Shown here one piece after another: positions 26,584 through 36,300 of a stretch of DNA of 47,408 nucleotides; the first letter of the stretch is position 1, and each line of letters starts with the position of its first letter. Below the pieces are notes generated by a model. The model was given only the letters and a program-made list of their open reading frames with translations. It did no database searches and was not told the DNA's origin. The DNA comes from Frankia nepalensis. Lineage in GTDB: Bacteria; Actinomycetota; Actinomycetes; Frankiales; Frankiaceae. Both the position numbers and the translations under genes were made by a program. The stretch lies in assembly GCF_016786325.1 (NCBI RefSeq), contig NZ_JADWYU010000226.1, forward strand, positions 1 to 47,408. Reading direction: 5' to 3'.

Positions 26584-27708
26584 TCAGCCTCCGGTGCCGA
26601 TGCGGTTGGCGCGGGTGAGCAGCCAGAAGAGGAAGGGCGCGCCCAGCACGCCGGTGACGACGCCGACCGGCAGCTCCGTGTCCGGCACGATCGTGCGCGC
26701 GACGACGTCGCTGGCCAGCACCATCAGCGCGCCGGTGAGCGCCGAGGCCACCAGCGGAGGCCAGGCGAGTCCGGCCAGGCGCTGCGCGATCTGCGGGGCG
26801 GCGAGCGAGACGAACGCGACCGGGCCGGCCGCCGCCGCGGCGAACGCGACCAGGCAGACGCCGGCCAGCAGCAGCACGAGGCGCGCCGCGTGCACCGGGA
26901 CGCCGATCCCGCGGGCGAGGTCGTCGCCGAGCTGCAGTGCCTGGGCCCACCGGTGCAGGGCCAGGACCGGCGGCACCAGCACCGCCATCGCCACGGCGAG
27001 CGGGACGACGTTCTCCCAGCCCCGCCCGTTGATGTTGCCGACCAGCCAGCCGACCGCCTCCTGCGCCTGGTAGACGTTCGCCCTGGCCAGCAGGAACTGG
27101 GTGAGGCTCGCGCAGATCCATGACACGGCGACGCCGACGAGCACGATCCGGTACCCGGTGGTGCCGCCCTTCCAGGCCAGCAGGTAGATCGCGAGCGCGG
27201 TGGCGACCGCGCCGGCGAGCGAGAGCCCGAGCGCCCCGGCCGGCGACTCGAGGCCCAGCACGATGCCGGCGACGACGGCGGTCGTCCCGCCGGCGGTGAT
27301 GCCGATCGTGTCGGGGCTGGCCAGCGGGTTGCGGGTGATGGTCTGCAGCAGCGCGCCCCCGATTCCGAACGCGATCCCGACGAGCAGGCCGACGAGCACC
27401 CGGGGCAGCCGCAGGTCCTGGACGATGAACACCGCGTCCGGGCTCCCGGTGCCGAAGATCCCGCCGAGGACCTCGCCGACCCCGAGGCCGAAGTCGCCGA
27501 TCATCACGTCCCCGCACAGCGCCGCGAACGTCAGCGCGGCGAGCGCGGCGCACACCGCGACGAGGCGGCCGCGCAGGACCCCGGAGACCGGTGGGCGGCG
27601 TAGCCGGAACGTCGTCCGGCCGCCGAGCCGGCCGACCGGGTGGGCCGGCGTGGCCGTCGTCGTCGTGGCGGCCGCCGACGCCGGCGGGATGGTCTGGGCC
27701 GCCGTCAT
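26584..27708 (-). CDS. FecCD-family siderophore ABC transporter permease (second subunit)
   Basis: This 374-residue polytopic permease has the FecCD signature segments LRLPRVLVGLLVGIAFGIGG, LLQTITRNPLASPDTIGI and GPVAFVSLAAPQIAQRL, with about ten hydrophobic helices. It would form the translocation path with the other permease, encoded 43 bp upstream, importing the ferric siderophore into the cytoplasm. The N-terminal 45 residues are Thr/Ala/Arg-rich and cytosolic. Confidence 0.95.
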   Translation of the reverse strand: MTAAQTIPPASAAATTTTATPAHPVGRLGGRTTFRLRRPPVSGVLRGRLVAVCAALAALTFAALCGDVMIGDFGLGVGEVLGGIFGTGSPDAVFIVQDLRLPRVLVGLLVGIAFGIGGALLQTITRNPLASPDTIGITAGGTTAVVAGIVLGLESPAGALGLSLAGAVATALAIYLLAWKGGTTGYRIVLVGVAVSWICASLTQFLLARANVYQAQEAVGWLVGNINGRGWENVVPLAVAMAVLVPPVLALHRWAQALQLGDDLARGIGVPVHAARLVLLLAGVCLVAFAAAAAGPVAFVSLAAPQIAQRLAGLAWPPLVASALTGALMVLASDVVARTIVPDTELPVGVVTGVLGAPFLFWLLTRANRIGTGG

Positions 27709-27751
27709 CGTCGAGCCTCGGGTTCGTTCCGGCGCGTGCTCGCTCCCACGC

Positions 27752-28894
27752 TCACGACAGCTCCGCGAGCCGGCGGCGCCGGATGAGGACGATGAAGAAC
27801 GGCGCGCCGAGCGCTGCGGCGATCACCCCGACCTGCACCTCCTGGGGACGGGCGACCACCCGGCCGAGCACGTCGGCGCCGAGCAGCAGGCAGGGCGCCA
27901 GCGTCATCGAGAACGGCAGCAGCCAGCGGTTGTCCGGCCCGACCAGCAGGCGCGCCACATGCGGGACGAGCAGGCCGATGAACACGATCGGGCCGGCGAC
28001 CGCGACGGCCGCGCCGGTCAGCAGGGTGACGGCCACCGCGCCGGTCACCCGCGTCAGCCGGGGGCGGCGTCCCAGCGCCGCGGCGACGTCGTCGCCGAGC
28101 ATCAGGCTGTTCATCGCCGGCGCGAGCCCGAGCGCGAGCCCCACGCCGACGAGGAAGAACGGCAGCACCTGCCACAGGACGTCGGCGTCCTGGCCGGCGA
28201 GCGAGCCGACGGCCCAGAACCGGTAGCGGTCGAGGGCCTCGGCGTCGACGAGCACGATGCCACTGGACAGCGAGTTCAGCAGGGCGGTGAGCGCCACACC
28301 CGCCAGCGCGAGCTTCGCCGGCGTCGACCCGCCGCCGCCGGTCCCGCCGAGCAGGTAGACGACGACGCTCGCGACGAGCGCGCCGGCGAAGGTGAACCAG
28401 ATGTAGCCGTAGAGCGAGCTGACGCCGAGGAACGCGACGGCGACGACGGTGGCGAACCCGGCGCCGGCGGAGACGCCGAGCAGGCCCGGGTCGGCGAGCG
28501 GGTTGCGCGTCAGGCCCTGCATCACGGCGCCCGCGAGGCCCAGCGCCGCGCCGGCGAGCAGGCCGAGCGCGGTACGCGGGATCCGCACGTCCCACACGAT
28601 CGCGTCGACCTCGCCGTCGCCCCGGTCGACGAGCGCCCGCGCGACGTCGCCGAGCGGGATGGAGCGCGTCCCGTAGGCGATCGACAGCAGGCACAGGAAC
28701 GCCAGCGCCAGGACCGTGGCCACCAGCAGCCCCGTCAGCCGCGCGGTCCGCGACCGTCCGGGGCCGGCGACGCCCGCGCGGGCGCGTGTGGCCGGCGCGT
28801 CCCGCTCACGGCCCGCCGCTGATGCCGCCGCGAACGCCGTCGCGGACGCCGTCGAAACGGCGCGCGTTGCGTCGGCCGCCGCCTGCCCACTCAA
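27752..28894 (-). CDS. FecCD-family siderophore ABC transporter permease (first subunit)
   Basis: This 380-residue permease contains VRIPRTALGLLAGAALGLAG, MQGLTRNPLADPGLLGVSAG and GPIVFIGLLVPHVARLLVG, all diagnostic of FecCD/BtuC-type subunits. It is the first gene of the importer operon. The TTG at 28894 is accepted as start because GTGGAG lies five bases before it. The start codon is only 48 bp from the iron box at 28943-28961, so iron control of the whole permease-permease-ATPase operon is likely. Confidence 0.93.
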   Translation of the reverse strand: MSGQAAADATRAVSTASATAFAAASAAGRERDAPATRARAGVAGPGRSRTARLTGLLVATVLALAFLCLLSIAYGTRSIPLGDVARALVDRGDGEVDAIVWDVRIPRTALGLLAGAALGLAGAVMQGLTRNPLADPGLLGVSAGAGFATVVAVAFLGVSSLYGYIWFTFAGALVASVVVYLLGGTGGGGSTPAKLALAGVALTALLNSLSSGIVLVDAEALDRYRFWAVGSLAGQDADVLWQVLPFFLVGVGLALGLAPAMNSLMLGDDVAAALGRRPRLTRVTGAVAVTLLTGAAVAVAGPIVFIGLLVPHVARLLVGPDNRWLLPFSMTLAPCLLLGADVLGRVVARPQEVQVGVIAAALGAPFFIVLIRRRRLAELS

Positions 28895-28942
28895 CTGATC
28901 TCCACAATCCGCCCTGGCCAGGACCGATCCGTCATCGGTCGC

Positions 28943-28961
28943 TTAACTTAGGCTAACCAGC
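28943..28961 (+). promoter_or_regulatory. Iron box in the divergent importer / binding-protein promoter
   Basis: TTAACTTAGGCTAACCAGC contains the unbroken core TTAGGCTAACC and matches 14 of 19 positions of the IdeR/DmdR consensus TTAGGTTAGGCTAACCTAA. It lies between the first permease (start 28894, minus) and the binding protein (start near 29032, plus), so one site could control both directions, including the NRPS and MbtH genes downstream. Confidence 0.8.
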
Positions 28962-29031
28962 ATTGATTCGCACGAACCGTGCTTCCCGCGGTCCGGGATC
29001 GCCGAAGCCCATGATTGCCGAAGAGGAGCCG

Positions 29032-30141
29032 ATGCCTACGATGACCGAGGCCGTCTCATCCGCCGGGCCGCGTCGTCGGCGTCGGGGAGCTGGACGGCGG
29101 GCAGGCGCCCGGCCCGCCGGCCGTGTGGCGCGGCTGGTGGCGCCGGTGGCACTTGTGGGCGCGCTGCTGCTGGCCGCCTGCGGGGGCGGCGGCGGGGGAG
29201 GCGCGACGGCCGGCGGCGGCACGGGCGTGGCGGGCGCGACGGCCACGGCCGAGCCCGGCGCGTTCCCGGTCACGATCGAGCACAAGTACGGCGGCACGGA
29301 GCTCGACGAGGCACCCCAGCGGGTCGTCACCCTCGGCCTGTCCGATCACGAGCCGGTGCTCGCGTTCGGCGTCCGGCCGGTGGGCGCGATCGACTGGTAC
29401 GGCGAGCGGCCCTACGGCATCTGGCCGTGGACCGACAAGCTGTGGGGCGACGCCCGCCCGGAGATCGTCGGTCAGCGCGAGGACTTCAACGTCGAGAAGA
29501 TCGCCAGGCTGCGGCCCGACCTGATCATCGCGCTGTACACGGGGATGAGCGAGCAGCAGTACAAGACGCTGTCGCGGATCGCGCCGGTCGTCGCCCAGCC
29601 GAAGGACTACGACGACTACGGCGCTCCCTGGACCGTGATGACCACGATGGTGGGCGAGGCGCTCGGTCAGCCCGCGAAGGCCAAGGAGCTGATCGCCGGG
29701 GTGGAGAAGCACCTCGCCGACGCGCGGGCCGCGCACCCCGAGTTCGCCGGCCAGACGGTGGCCGTCGCGGACAGCACCGCGCCGGGCACCTACTCGGTCT
29801 TCTCGCCGACCGACCCCAAGTCGATCATCCTGGCCGGCCTCGGCTTCCAGGTGCCCGACGAGATCGGCGCGCTCGCCGACGGCAAGTTCTCCGTCCCCAT
29901 CAGCGCGGAGCGCCTCGACCTGGTCGACGCCGACCGGCTCGTCTGGCTGGTCGGCGACGACACCGTCGAGGGACGGATCAAGGCCGACCCGGTCTACCAG
30001 CGGCTCGCCGTCGCCCGGGAGGACCGCGCCGTGTTCCTGCCCTACGGACGGCCGGTCCCGATCGGCGGCGCGCTCTCGTTCGGCACCGTGCTGAGCATCC
30101 CGTGGGCCGTCGACCAGATCGTCCCGCGCCTGGTCGCCTGA
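29032..30141 (+). CDS. Siderophore-binding lipoprotein (FecB/FepB-type periplasmic-binding family)
   Basis: This protein of about 369 residues has an Arg-rich N terminus, a hydrophobic helix [19 protein letters not shown] and a lipobox LAAC with the Cys near residue 50, followed by a Gly/Ala linker. The mature part shows the iron-siderophore binding fold: [20 protein letters not shown], then [19 protein letters not shown] and a long middle helix. It captures ferric siderophore outside the membrane and delivers it to the divergent FecCD-FecE importer. Start choice: AAGAGGAG at 29021-29028 favours ATG 29032 or 29041. An ATG at 29011 is possible; a TTG at 28963 directly abuts the operator and is unlikely. 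The NRPS follows 170 bp downstream. Confidence 0.92.
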   Translation: MPTMTEAVSSAGPRRRRRGAGRRAGARPAGRVARLVAPVALVGALLLAACGGGGGGGATAGGGTGVAGATATAEPGAFPVTIEHKYGGTELDEAPQRVVTLGLSDHEPVLAFGVRPVGAIDWYGERPYGIWPWTDKLWGDARPEIVGQREDFNVEKIARLRPDLIIALYTGMSEQQYKTLSRIAPVVAQPKDYDDYGAPWTVMTTMVGEALGQPAKAKELIAGVEKHLADARAAHPEFAGQTVAVADSTAPGTYSVFSPTDPKSIILAGLGFQVPDEIGALADGKFSVPISAERLDLVDADRLVWLVGDDTVEGRIKADPVYQRLAVAREDRAVFLPYGRPVPIGGALSFGTVLSIPWAVDQIVPRLVA

Positions 30142-30156
30142 GCGCCCCGGGCACGG

Positions 30157-30180
30157 CGCCCGGGCGTACGCGCCCGGGCG
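30157..30180 (+). terminator. Perfect 10-bp hairpin between binding-protein and NRPS genes
   Basis: CGCCCGGGCG at 30157-30166 and again at 30171-30180 pair around the loop TACG (a UNCG-type loop in RNA). It begins 16 bp after the binding-protein stop. It has no T tract and may be a partial terminator that lowers NRPS expression relative to the binding protein. Confidence 0.55.
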
Positions 30181-30311
30181 GCCAGGACCGCCTTCCTCCA
30201 GGGCCCACCGCCCGCTGTCCGCCGACCGAACCGCCGGCTCGCCTCCCAGGCCAGCCCGCAGAACCCGGACCGTCGTCGCCGCCGGCCCGGTCAACGGGAG
30301 CAGATGCAGAC

Positions 30312-33300
30312 ATGACCGCTGAGGCCGCGGGCACCAGGCTGCCGCTGACGGCTGCGCAGGCCGGGATCTGGCGCGCGCAGCAGTTCGAGCCGGACAGCCT
30401 CGCCTTCACGATCGCCGGCTACATGGACATCCAGGGCCAGGTCGACCTCGACCGGCTGGCCGCCGCGATCGAACAAGCCGTCGCCGACGCCCGCGTGCTG
30501 CACGTCCGGTTCGAGGAGGTCGACGGCCAGCCGGTCCAGGTGACCGAGCCGCTGGAGCGGTGGACCGTGCCGGTGACGGACCTGCGCGGCGAGCCCGACC
30601 CGACCGCGGCCGCGCTCGCGTGGATCCGGGCCGACATGACGGCCCGGATGGACCTGGCGCGCCCGGGCCTGTTCGCCCAGCGGCTCCTGCGGGTCAGCGA
30701 CGACCACACCCTCTGGTATCACCGCTACCACCACATCCTGCTCGACGGCTACGGCTTCGGCGTGATGGGCGTGCACGTCGCGAACCTCTACAACGCGAGC
30801 CTGCCAGGCGCGACCGCCCCGGCCGACGAGCCGGGCGGCATGTGGAGCCTGTCGACGTTCACCGCGATCGACGCCGAGTACCGCGCCTCCGAGGCACATG
30901 CCGCCGACCGCGCGTGGTGGCTCGCCAGGTTCGCCGACCGCCCGGAACCCACCCGCCTCGTCGAGCCGACCGGGCTGCCGCCCACCCGGATCGACCGGCG
31001 CAGCGCCGTCCTCACCTCCGAGCACACGATCGCGCTGCGCGCGGCGGCCGGCCGGATGGGGGTGCGGCTGTCGCGGCTCGCCGTCGCCGCCGTGGCCGCC
31101 TACGTCCACCGGGTCACCGGCGCCACCGAGATCGTGCTCGCGCTGCCGGTGACGGCGCGCGTCGACGAGCGGCTGCTGGTCATGCCGGGGATGGCGTCGA
31201 ACGTCCTGCCGCTGCGGGTGACCGTGCGCCCCGAGACCACCGCGGCCGAGCTGGTCAGGGCGGTCGCCGGGGAGCTGCGCCAGGTGCTGCCCCGTTCCCG
31301 CTACCGCGGCGAGGACCTGGCCCGCGAGCTCAGACTTGGTGACGGGGTGACCGGGCTGGCCGGGCTGGCCGGGCCGACGGTCAACATCCTGCCGCACGAC
31401 CCGGGCCGCACCTTCGGCGACTGCCCCTCGGTCGGCGTGGTGCTCTCGTTCGGGCCGGTGCACGACCTGTCGATCGCCATCTACGATCAGCCCGACGACG
31501 TCGGGCTGCGCTTCGACCTGGACGTCGACGCAGCCGCCTGCGCCCCCGAGGAGCTCGAGGGCCACCGGCGCCGGCTGGCCGCCACGCTCGACGCGCTCGC
31601 CGCCGACCCTGACCGGCGGATCTGCGACCTCGACCTGCTCACCGCCGAGGAGCGGCACCAACTGCTCGTCGACTTCTCGGACGCGACCCTGGACCCGGAG
31701 CGGGAGGCCGCCCTGGGCGCGGGGGACGTGACCTGGCCGGGCGCGTTCGAGCACCAGGCCGCCCGCCGCCCGGACGCCGTCGCCGTCGTGTGCGAGGACG
31801 AGCGGCTCACCTACGCCGAGCTCGACGCCGCGGCGAACCGGCTGGCCCGGGCGCTGCTCGCCCGCGGGATCGGCGCCGGCGACGTCGTCGCGCTCGGGCT
31901 GCCCCGCCGGGCGGGGCTGGTCACCGCGGTGCTCGGCGTCCTGAAGGCCGGCGCCGCCTACCTGCCGCTCGACCTGGACCACCCGGCCGAGCGGCTCCTC
32001 TACATGATCGAGGACGCCGGCGCCCGCGCCGTCCTCACCGTCGCCGACCTGGCGGCCGACCTCCCCGACCTCTCCGACCTCCCCGGTCTCGCCGGGAGGC
32101 CCGTGGAGGTGGTCGTGCTCGACGCGCCGGCCGTCATCGCCGAGCTGGCCGGACAGGACGGCGGGCCGCTCGCCGCCGGCGAGGGCCACCGGGCGCTGCC
32201 GGGACTCGACCACGCCGCCTACGTGATCTACACGTCCGGCTCGACGGGGCGGCCGAAGGGCGTCGTCGTCACCCATGACGGCATCGGCAGCCTGATCGCC
32301 ACCGCCGTCGACCGGCTCGGGGTCGACGAGCACAGCCGGATCCTGCAGTTCGCCTCGATCGGGTTCGACGTGGCGGTCTGGGACCTGGTCATGGCCCTGT
32401 GCGTCGGCGGGCGGGTCGTGGTGGTGCCGAGCGAGCGCCGCGAGGCCGGAGCCGCGCTCACCGACTACGCCCACGCGCACGGCGCCACCCACATGATCCT
32501 TCCACCGTCGCTGGTCGCCGCGTTGCCTGCCGGGGCCGAGCTGCCCGCCGGCGCGGTCCTCGTCGTCGGCACCGAGGCGGTCCCCGCCGAGCTGGTCGCC
32601 CGCTGGTCGGGCCGGCTGCGGGTGGTCGTCGCCTACGGCCTCACGGAGGCGACGGTCAACTCGACGCTGTGGCTGGCCGGCTGGGAGGCCGGCGGCCGGA
32701 CCGGTGCCGGCCAGACCGCCGAGGGCCGGGCCGCCAGCGGCCAGATGGCCGAGGGCCGGGCCGCCGACGGCGCGACGGAGGCCGCCGGCCCGCCGCCGAT
32801 CGGCCGGCCTGACCCGAACACCCGCGCCTACGTCCTCGACCCGGCGCTGCGGCCGGTCCCCGTCGGCGCCGCCGGCGACCTCTACGTCGCCGGCCGCGGG
32901 CTCGCCCGCGGTTACCACGGCCGGGCGGCGCTGAGTGCCGAGCGGTTCGTCGCCGACCCGTACGGCCCGCCGGGCTCCCGGATGTACCGCACGGGTGACC
33001 GGGCCCGCTGGCGCCTTGACGGCAACCTGGACTTCCTCGGCCGCTCCGACCGGCAGGTGAAGATCCGCGGCCTGCGGATCGAGCCGGGCGAGGTCGAGGG
33101 CGCGCTGATGCGCCAGCCGGGTGTCGGGGCGGCGGCCGTCGTCGCCCGGCGCAACCGGCGCGGCGTGCTCGCGCTCGTCGGCTACGCCGTCCCCGCCACG
33201 GCGCAGGGCACGCCGACGGGGGAGGGGCTGCGCGCGGCGCTCGCCGCGTCGCTGCCGGAGCACCTGGTGCCGAGCGCCGTCGTCGTGCTCGACGGGCCGC

Positions 33301-36300
33301 TGCCGCTCACCCCGAACGGCAAGCTCGACGTCGACGCGCTGCCGGCCCCCGAGCTGTCCGGACCGGTCCCGGCCGAGGCCCTCCCGGTGACGGCGACGCA
33401 GCGGCTGCTCGCCGACCTGTTCGCCGAGCTGCTCGGCGTGGACCAGGTCGGCCCGCGCGACAGCTTCCTGGACCTCGGCGGAGACAGCATCGTCGCGATG
33501 CAGCTCGTCAACCGGGCCCGCCGCGCCAACCTGCGGATCACCCCGCGCGACGTCTTCCGTCACCGCACGGTCGAGGCGCTGGCCGAGGCCGCCGACGAGC
33601 GCGGCCCCGCCGAGAGCCCGGCCGCCGCGCCCGCCGCCGCCCCCGCCCCCGGCCGGGAGGCCGCCGGTCTGCCCGCGGACGCTGGGCTCGTCGACTTCCC
33701 GGTCACCGACGTGGTGGCGGCGACGCCACTGCAGCGCGGCCTGTACTTCCACGCGATGTTCGACCCGGACGCGGCCGACGCCTACACCGTCCAGCAGGTC
33801 GTCGAGCTGGTCGGCCCAATGGACGCCGCCGCGCTGCGCGGCGCCGTGACCGCGCTGACGGCCCGCCACGAGCCGCTGCGCATGGCCTTCCGCCAGCGCG
33901 CGGGCGGCGAGCTGCTCGCCCTCGTCGCCGCCGACGCCCCGGTCGGGTGGCGCGAGGCCGACCTGTCCGCCGATCCCGACCCGGCCGGCGCCGCCGAAGC
34001 GGCGGCCGCCGAGGACCGGGCCGCCCGGTTCGACCTGGCCCGCCCGCCGCTGCTGCGCGCGAGCCTGCTGCGCCTCGCGGGTGAGCGCCACCAGCTGGTG
34101 CTCACCCTGCACCACCTGGTCGCCGACGGCTGGTCGGTGCCCCTGCTGATCCGGGACCTGCTAGCCCTCTACGCGCCGCACGGCGCCGCCGCCCTGCTGC
34201 CGCCGCTGCCGCGCTACCGGGCCTATGCGGAGTGGCTGGCCGCGCAGGACGTCGAGGGCTCCGTCGCCGCCTGGCGGGCCGCGCTCGACGGCGCGGAGCC
34301 GACCCTGCTCGCCGCCGCCGGACTCGCCGGCCCCGACGGCGCCGCGCTGGCCGCCCCCGCCGAGCCGGTGGAGATCGACGCCCCGGTCGACGGGGTGACG
34401 ACGACGGCGCTGACCGCCGTGCTGCGCGCCCGCGGCCTGACGCTGGCGACCGCGGCGCAGGCCGCGTGGGGCCTGGTGCTCGGCCGGCTCACCGGCCGCG
34501 GCGACGTCCTGTTCGGGACGACGGTCGCCGGCCGGACGGCCGACGTCGACGGCATCGAGTCGATGGTCGGCCTGTTCGTCAACACGATCCCGGTCCGGCT
34601 GCGCTGGTCGCCGGGGCAGGGCCTCGCCGACGTCGTCGACGGCCTGCAGCAGGAGGCGCTGAGCCTCGTCGAGCACCAGCACGTCGGCCTCGCCGACGTC
34701 CAGCGCGCCGCCGGGCATGGCGACCTGTTCGACACCCTCGTCGTCTTCGAGAACTACCCGGTGAACCGGGACCGCGGCGGCGTCGCCCCGCTGCTCGACG
34801 TCGGAGACGTCCGGTTCTTCGGCGGCAGCCACTACCCGCTCGAACTCACGGTCCTGCCCGGCGGCCAGACCGGCCAGGCCGGCCAGGGCGGCTCCGGCGG
34901 GCTGACGCTGCGGCTGCGGTTCGACCCGGCGCGGCTGCCCGAGGCCACGGCTCGCGGCCTGCTCGACGCGGTCGCCGCCGTGCTGCGCACGCTCGCGGCC
35001 CAGCCGGACCGGCCCGCGGGGCTGGTCGACCTGGTGCCCGCCGACTCCGTCGCCCTCGCCGGGGCCGTCGAGCCGCTGCCCGTCGAGCCGCTGCCCGACG
35101 AGACCCTGCTCGACGCGTTCGACCGCCAGGCCGCGGCGACCCCGGACGCGCCGGCCGTCGTCGCCGTCGGCGACGGCGCGCCCGCGCGGCTGACCTACCG
35201 GGAACTGTCCGAACGGGCCGACGCGCTCGCCGCCGCGCTGCGTGGCCGCGGCGCCGGGCCGGACCGTGTGGTCGCGGTCGCCGTGCCCCGCTCGGCCGAG
35301 CTGATGGTCGCGCTCTACGGCGTCCTGCGTTCCGGCGCGGCCTACCTGCCGGTCGACCTCGACCACCCGGCCGACCGGGTCACCCACCTGCTCGCCGACT
35401 CGGGCGCCCGCCTGGTGGTCACCACCCCGGCCGCCGCGGCGCTGCTGCCGGCCGTGCCCGGCGGTCCGGAGCCGGTGCTCGTCGACGCCGCCGCGCGGGC
35501 AGCGGACGCGCCGGCCGCGAGCCTGCCCGCCGCGCGGCCGGCGCCGGGCGACGCCGCCTACGTGATCTACACCTCCGGGTCGACGGGCCGGCCGAAGGGC
35601 GTCGTCGTCAGCCACCGGGCGATCGTCAACCGGCTGCGCTGGATGCAGGCGGCCTTCCCGCTCGGCCCCGCCGACCGGGTGCTGCAGAAGACCCCGGCGA
35701 GCTTCGACGTCTCCGTCTGGGAGTTCTTCTGGGCGCCCCGCGAGGGCGCCGCGGTGGTGCTCGCCCGGCCCGACGGGCACGGCGACCCGGCTCATCTGGC
35801 CGAGGTCGTGCGCGCCGAGGGGGTCACGGTCGCGCACTTCGTCCCGTCGATGCTGTCCGCGTACCTGCGCGCCGCGGCCGTCGACCCGGGCGTGGTCCGG
35901 CTGCCGTCGCTGCGCCGGGTGTTCGCCAGCGGCGAGGCGCTGCCCGCCGACCTGGCCCGCGGCTGGCACCGGGCGACCGGGACCGAGCTGGTCAACCTGT
36001 ACGGGCCGACGGAGGCCGCCGTCGACGTCACCTGGTGGCCCGCCGCGCCCGACGGCGAACAGGAGGTCGACGGCCCGTCGGTGCCGATCGGGCTGCCGGT
36101 GGCCAACACCGGGCTGCGGGTACTCGACCCGTTCCTGCGGCCGGTGCCCGTCGGCGTCGCCGGCGAGCTGTACCTGACCGGCGTCCAGCTCGCCCGCGGC
36201 TACCACGGCCGGGCGGCGCTCACCGCCGAGCGGTTCGTCGCCGACCCGTCCGGCGCGCCCGGCGCCCGGATGTACCGCACCGGCGACCTCGTCCGCCGCC

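Noticed and set aside
25496-27553. Long minus-strand frame across the ABC ATPase and permease
   Set aside because: It is a shifted frame of the real transporter genes and reads as Arg-rich nonsense.
28963-29031. TTG 28963 or ATG 29011 as the binding-protein start
   Set aside because: The TTG directly abuts the iron box, leaving no room for a promoter and leader. ATG 29011 has only a weak ribosome site, whereas AAGAGGAG precedes 29032/29041.
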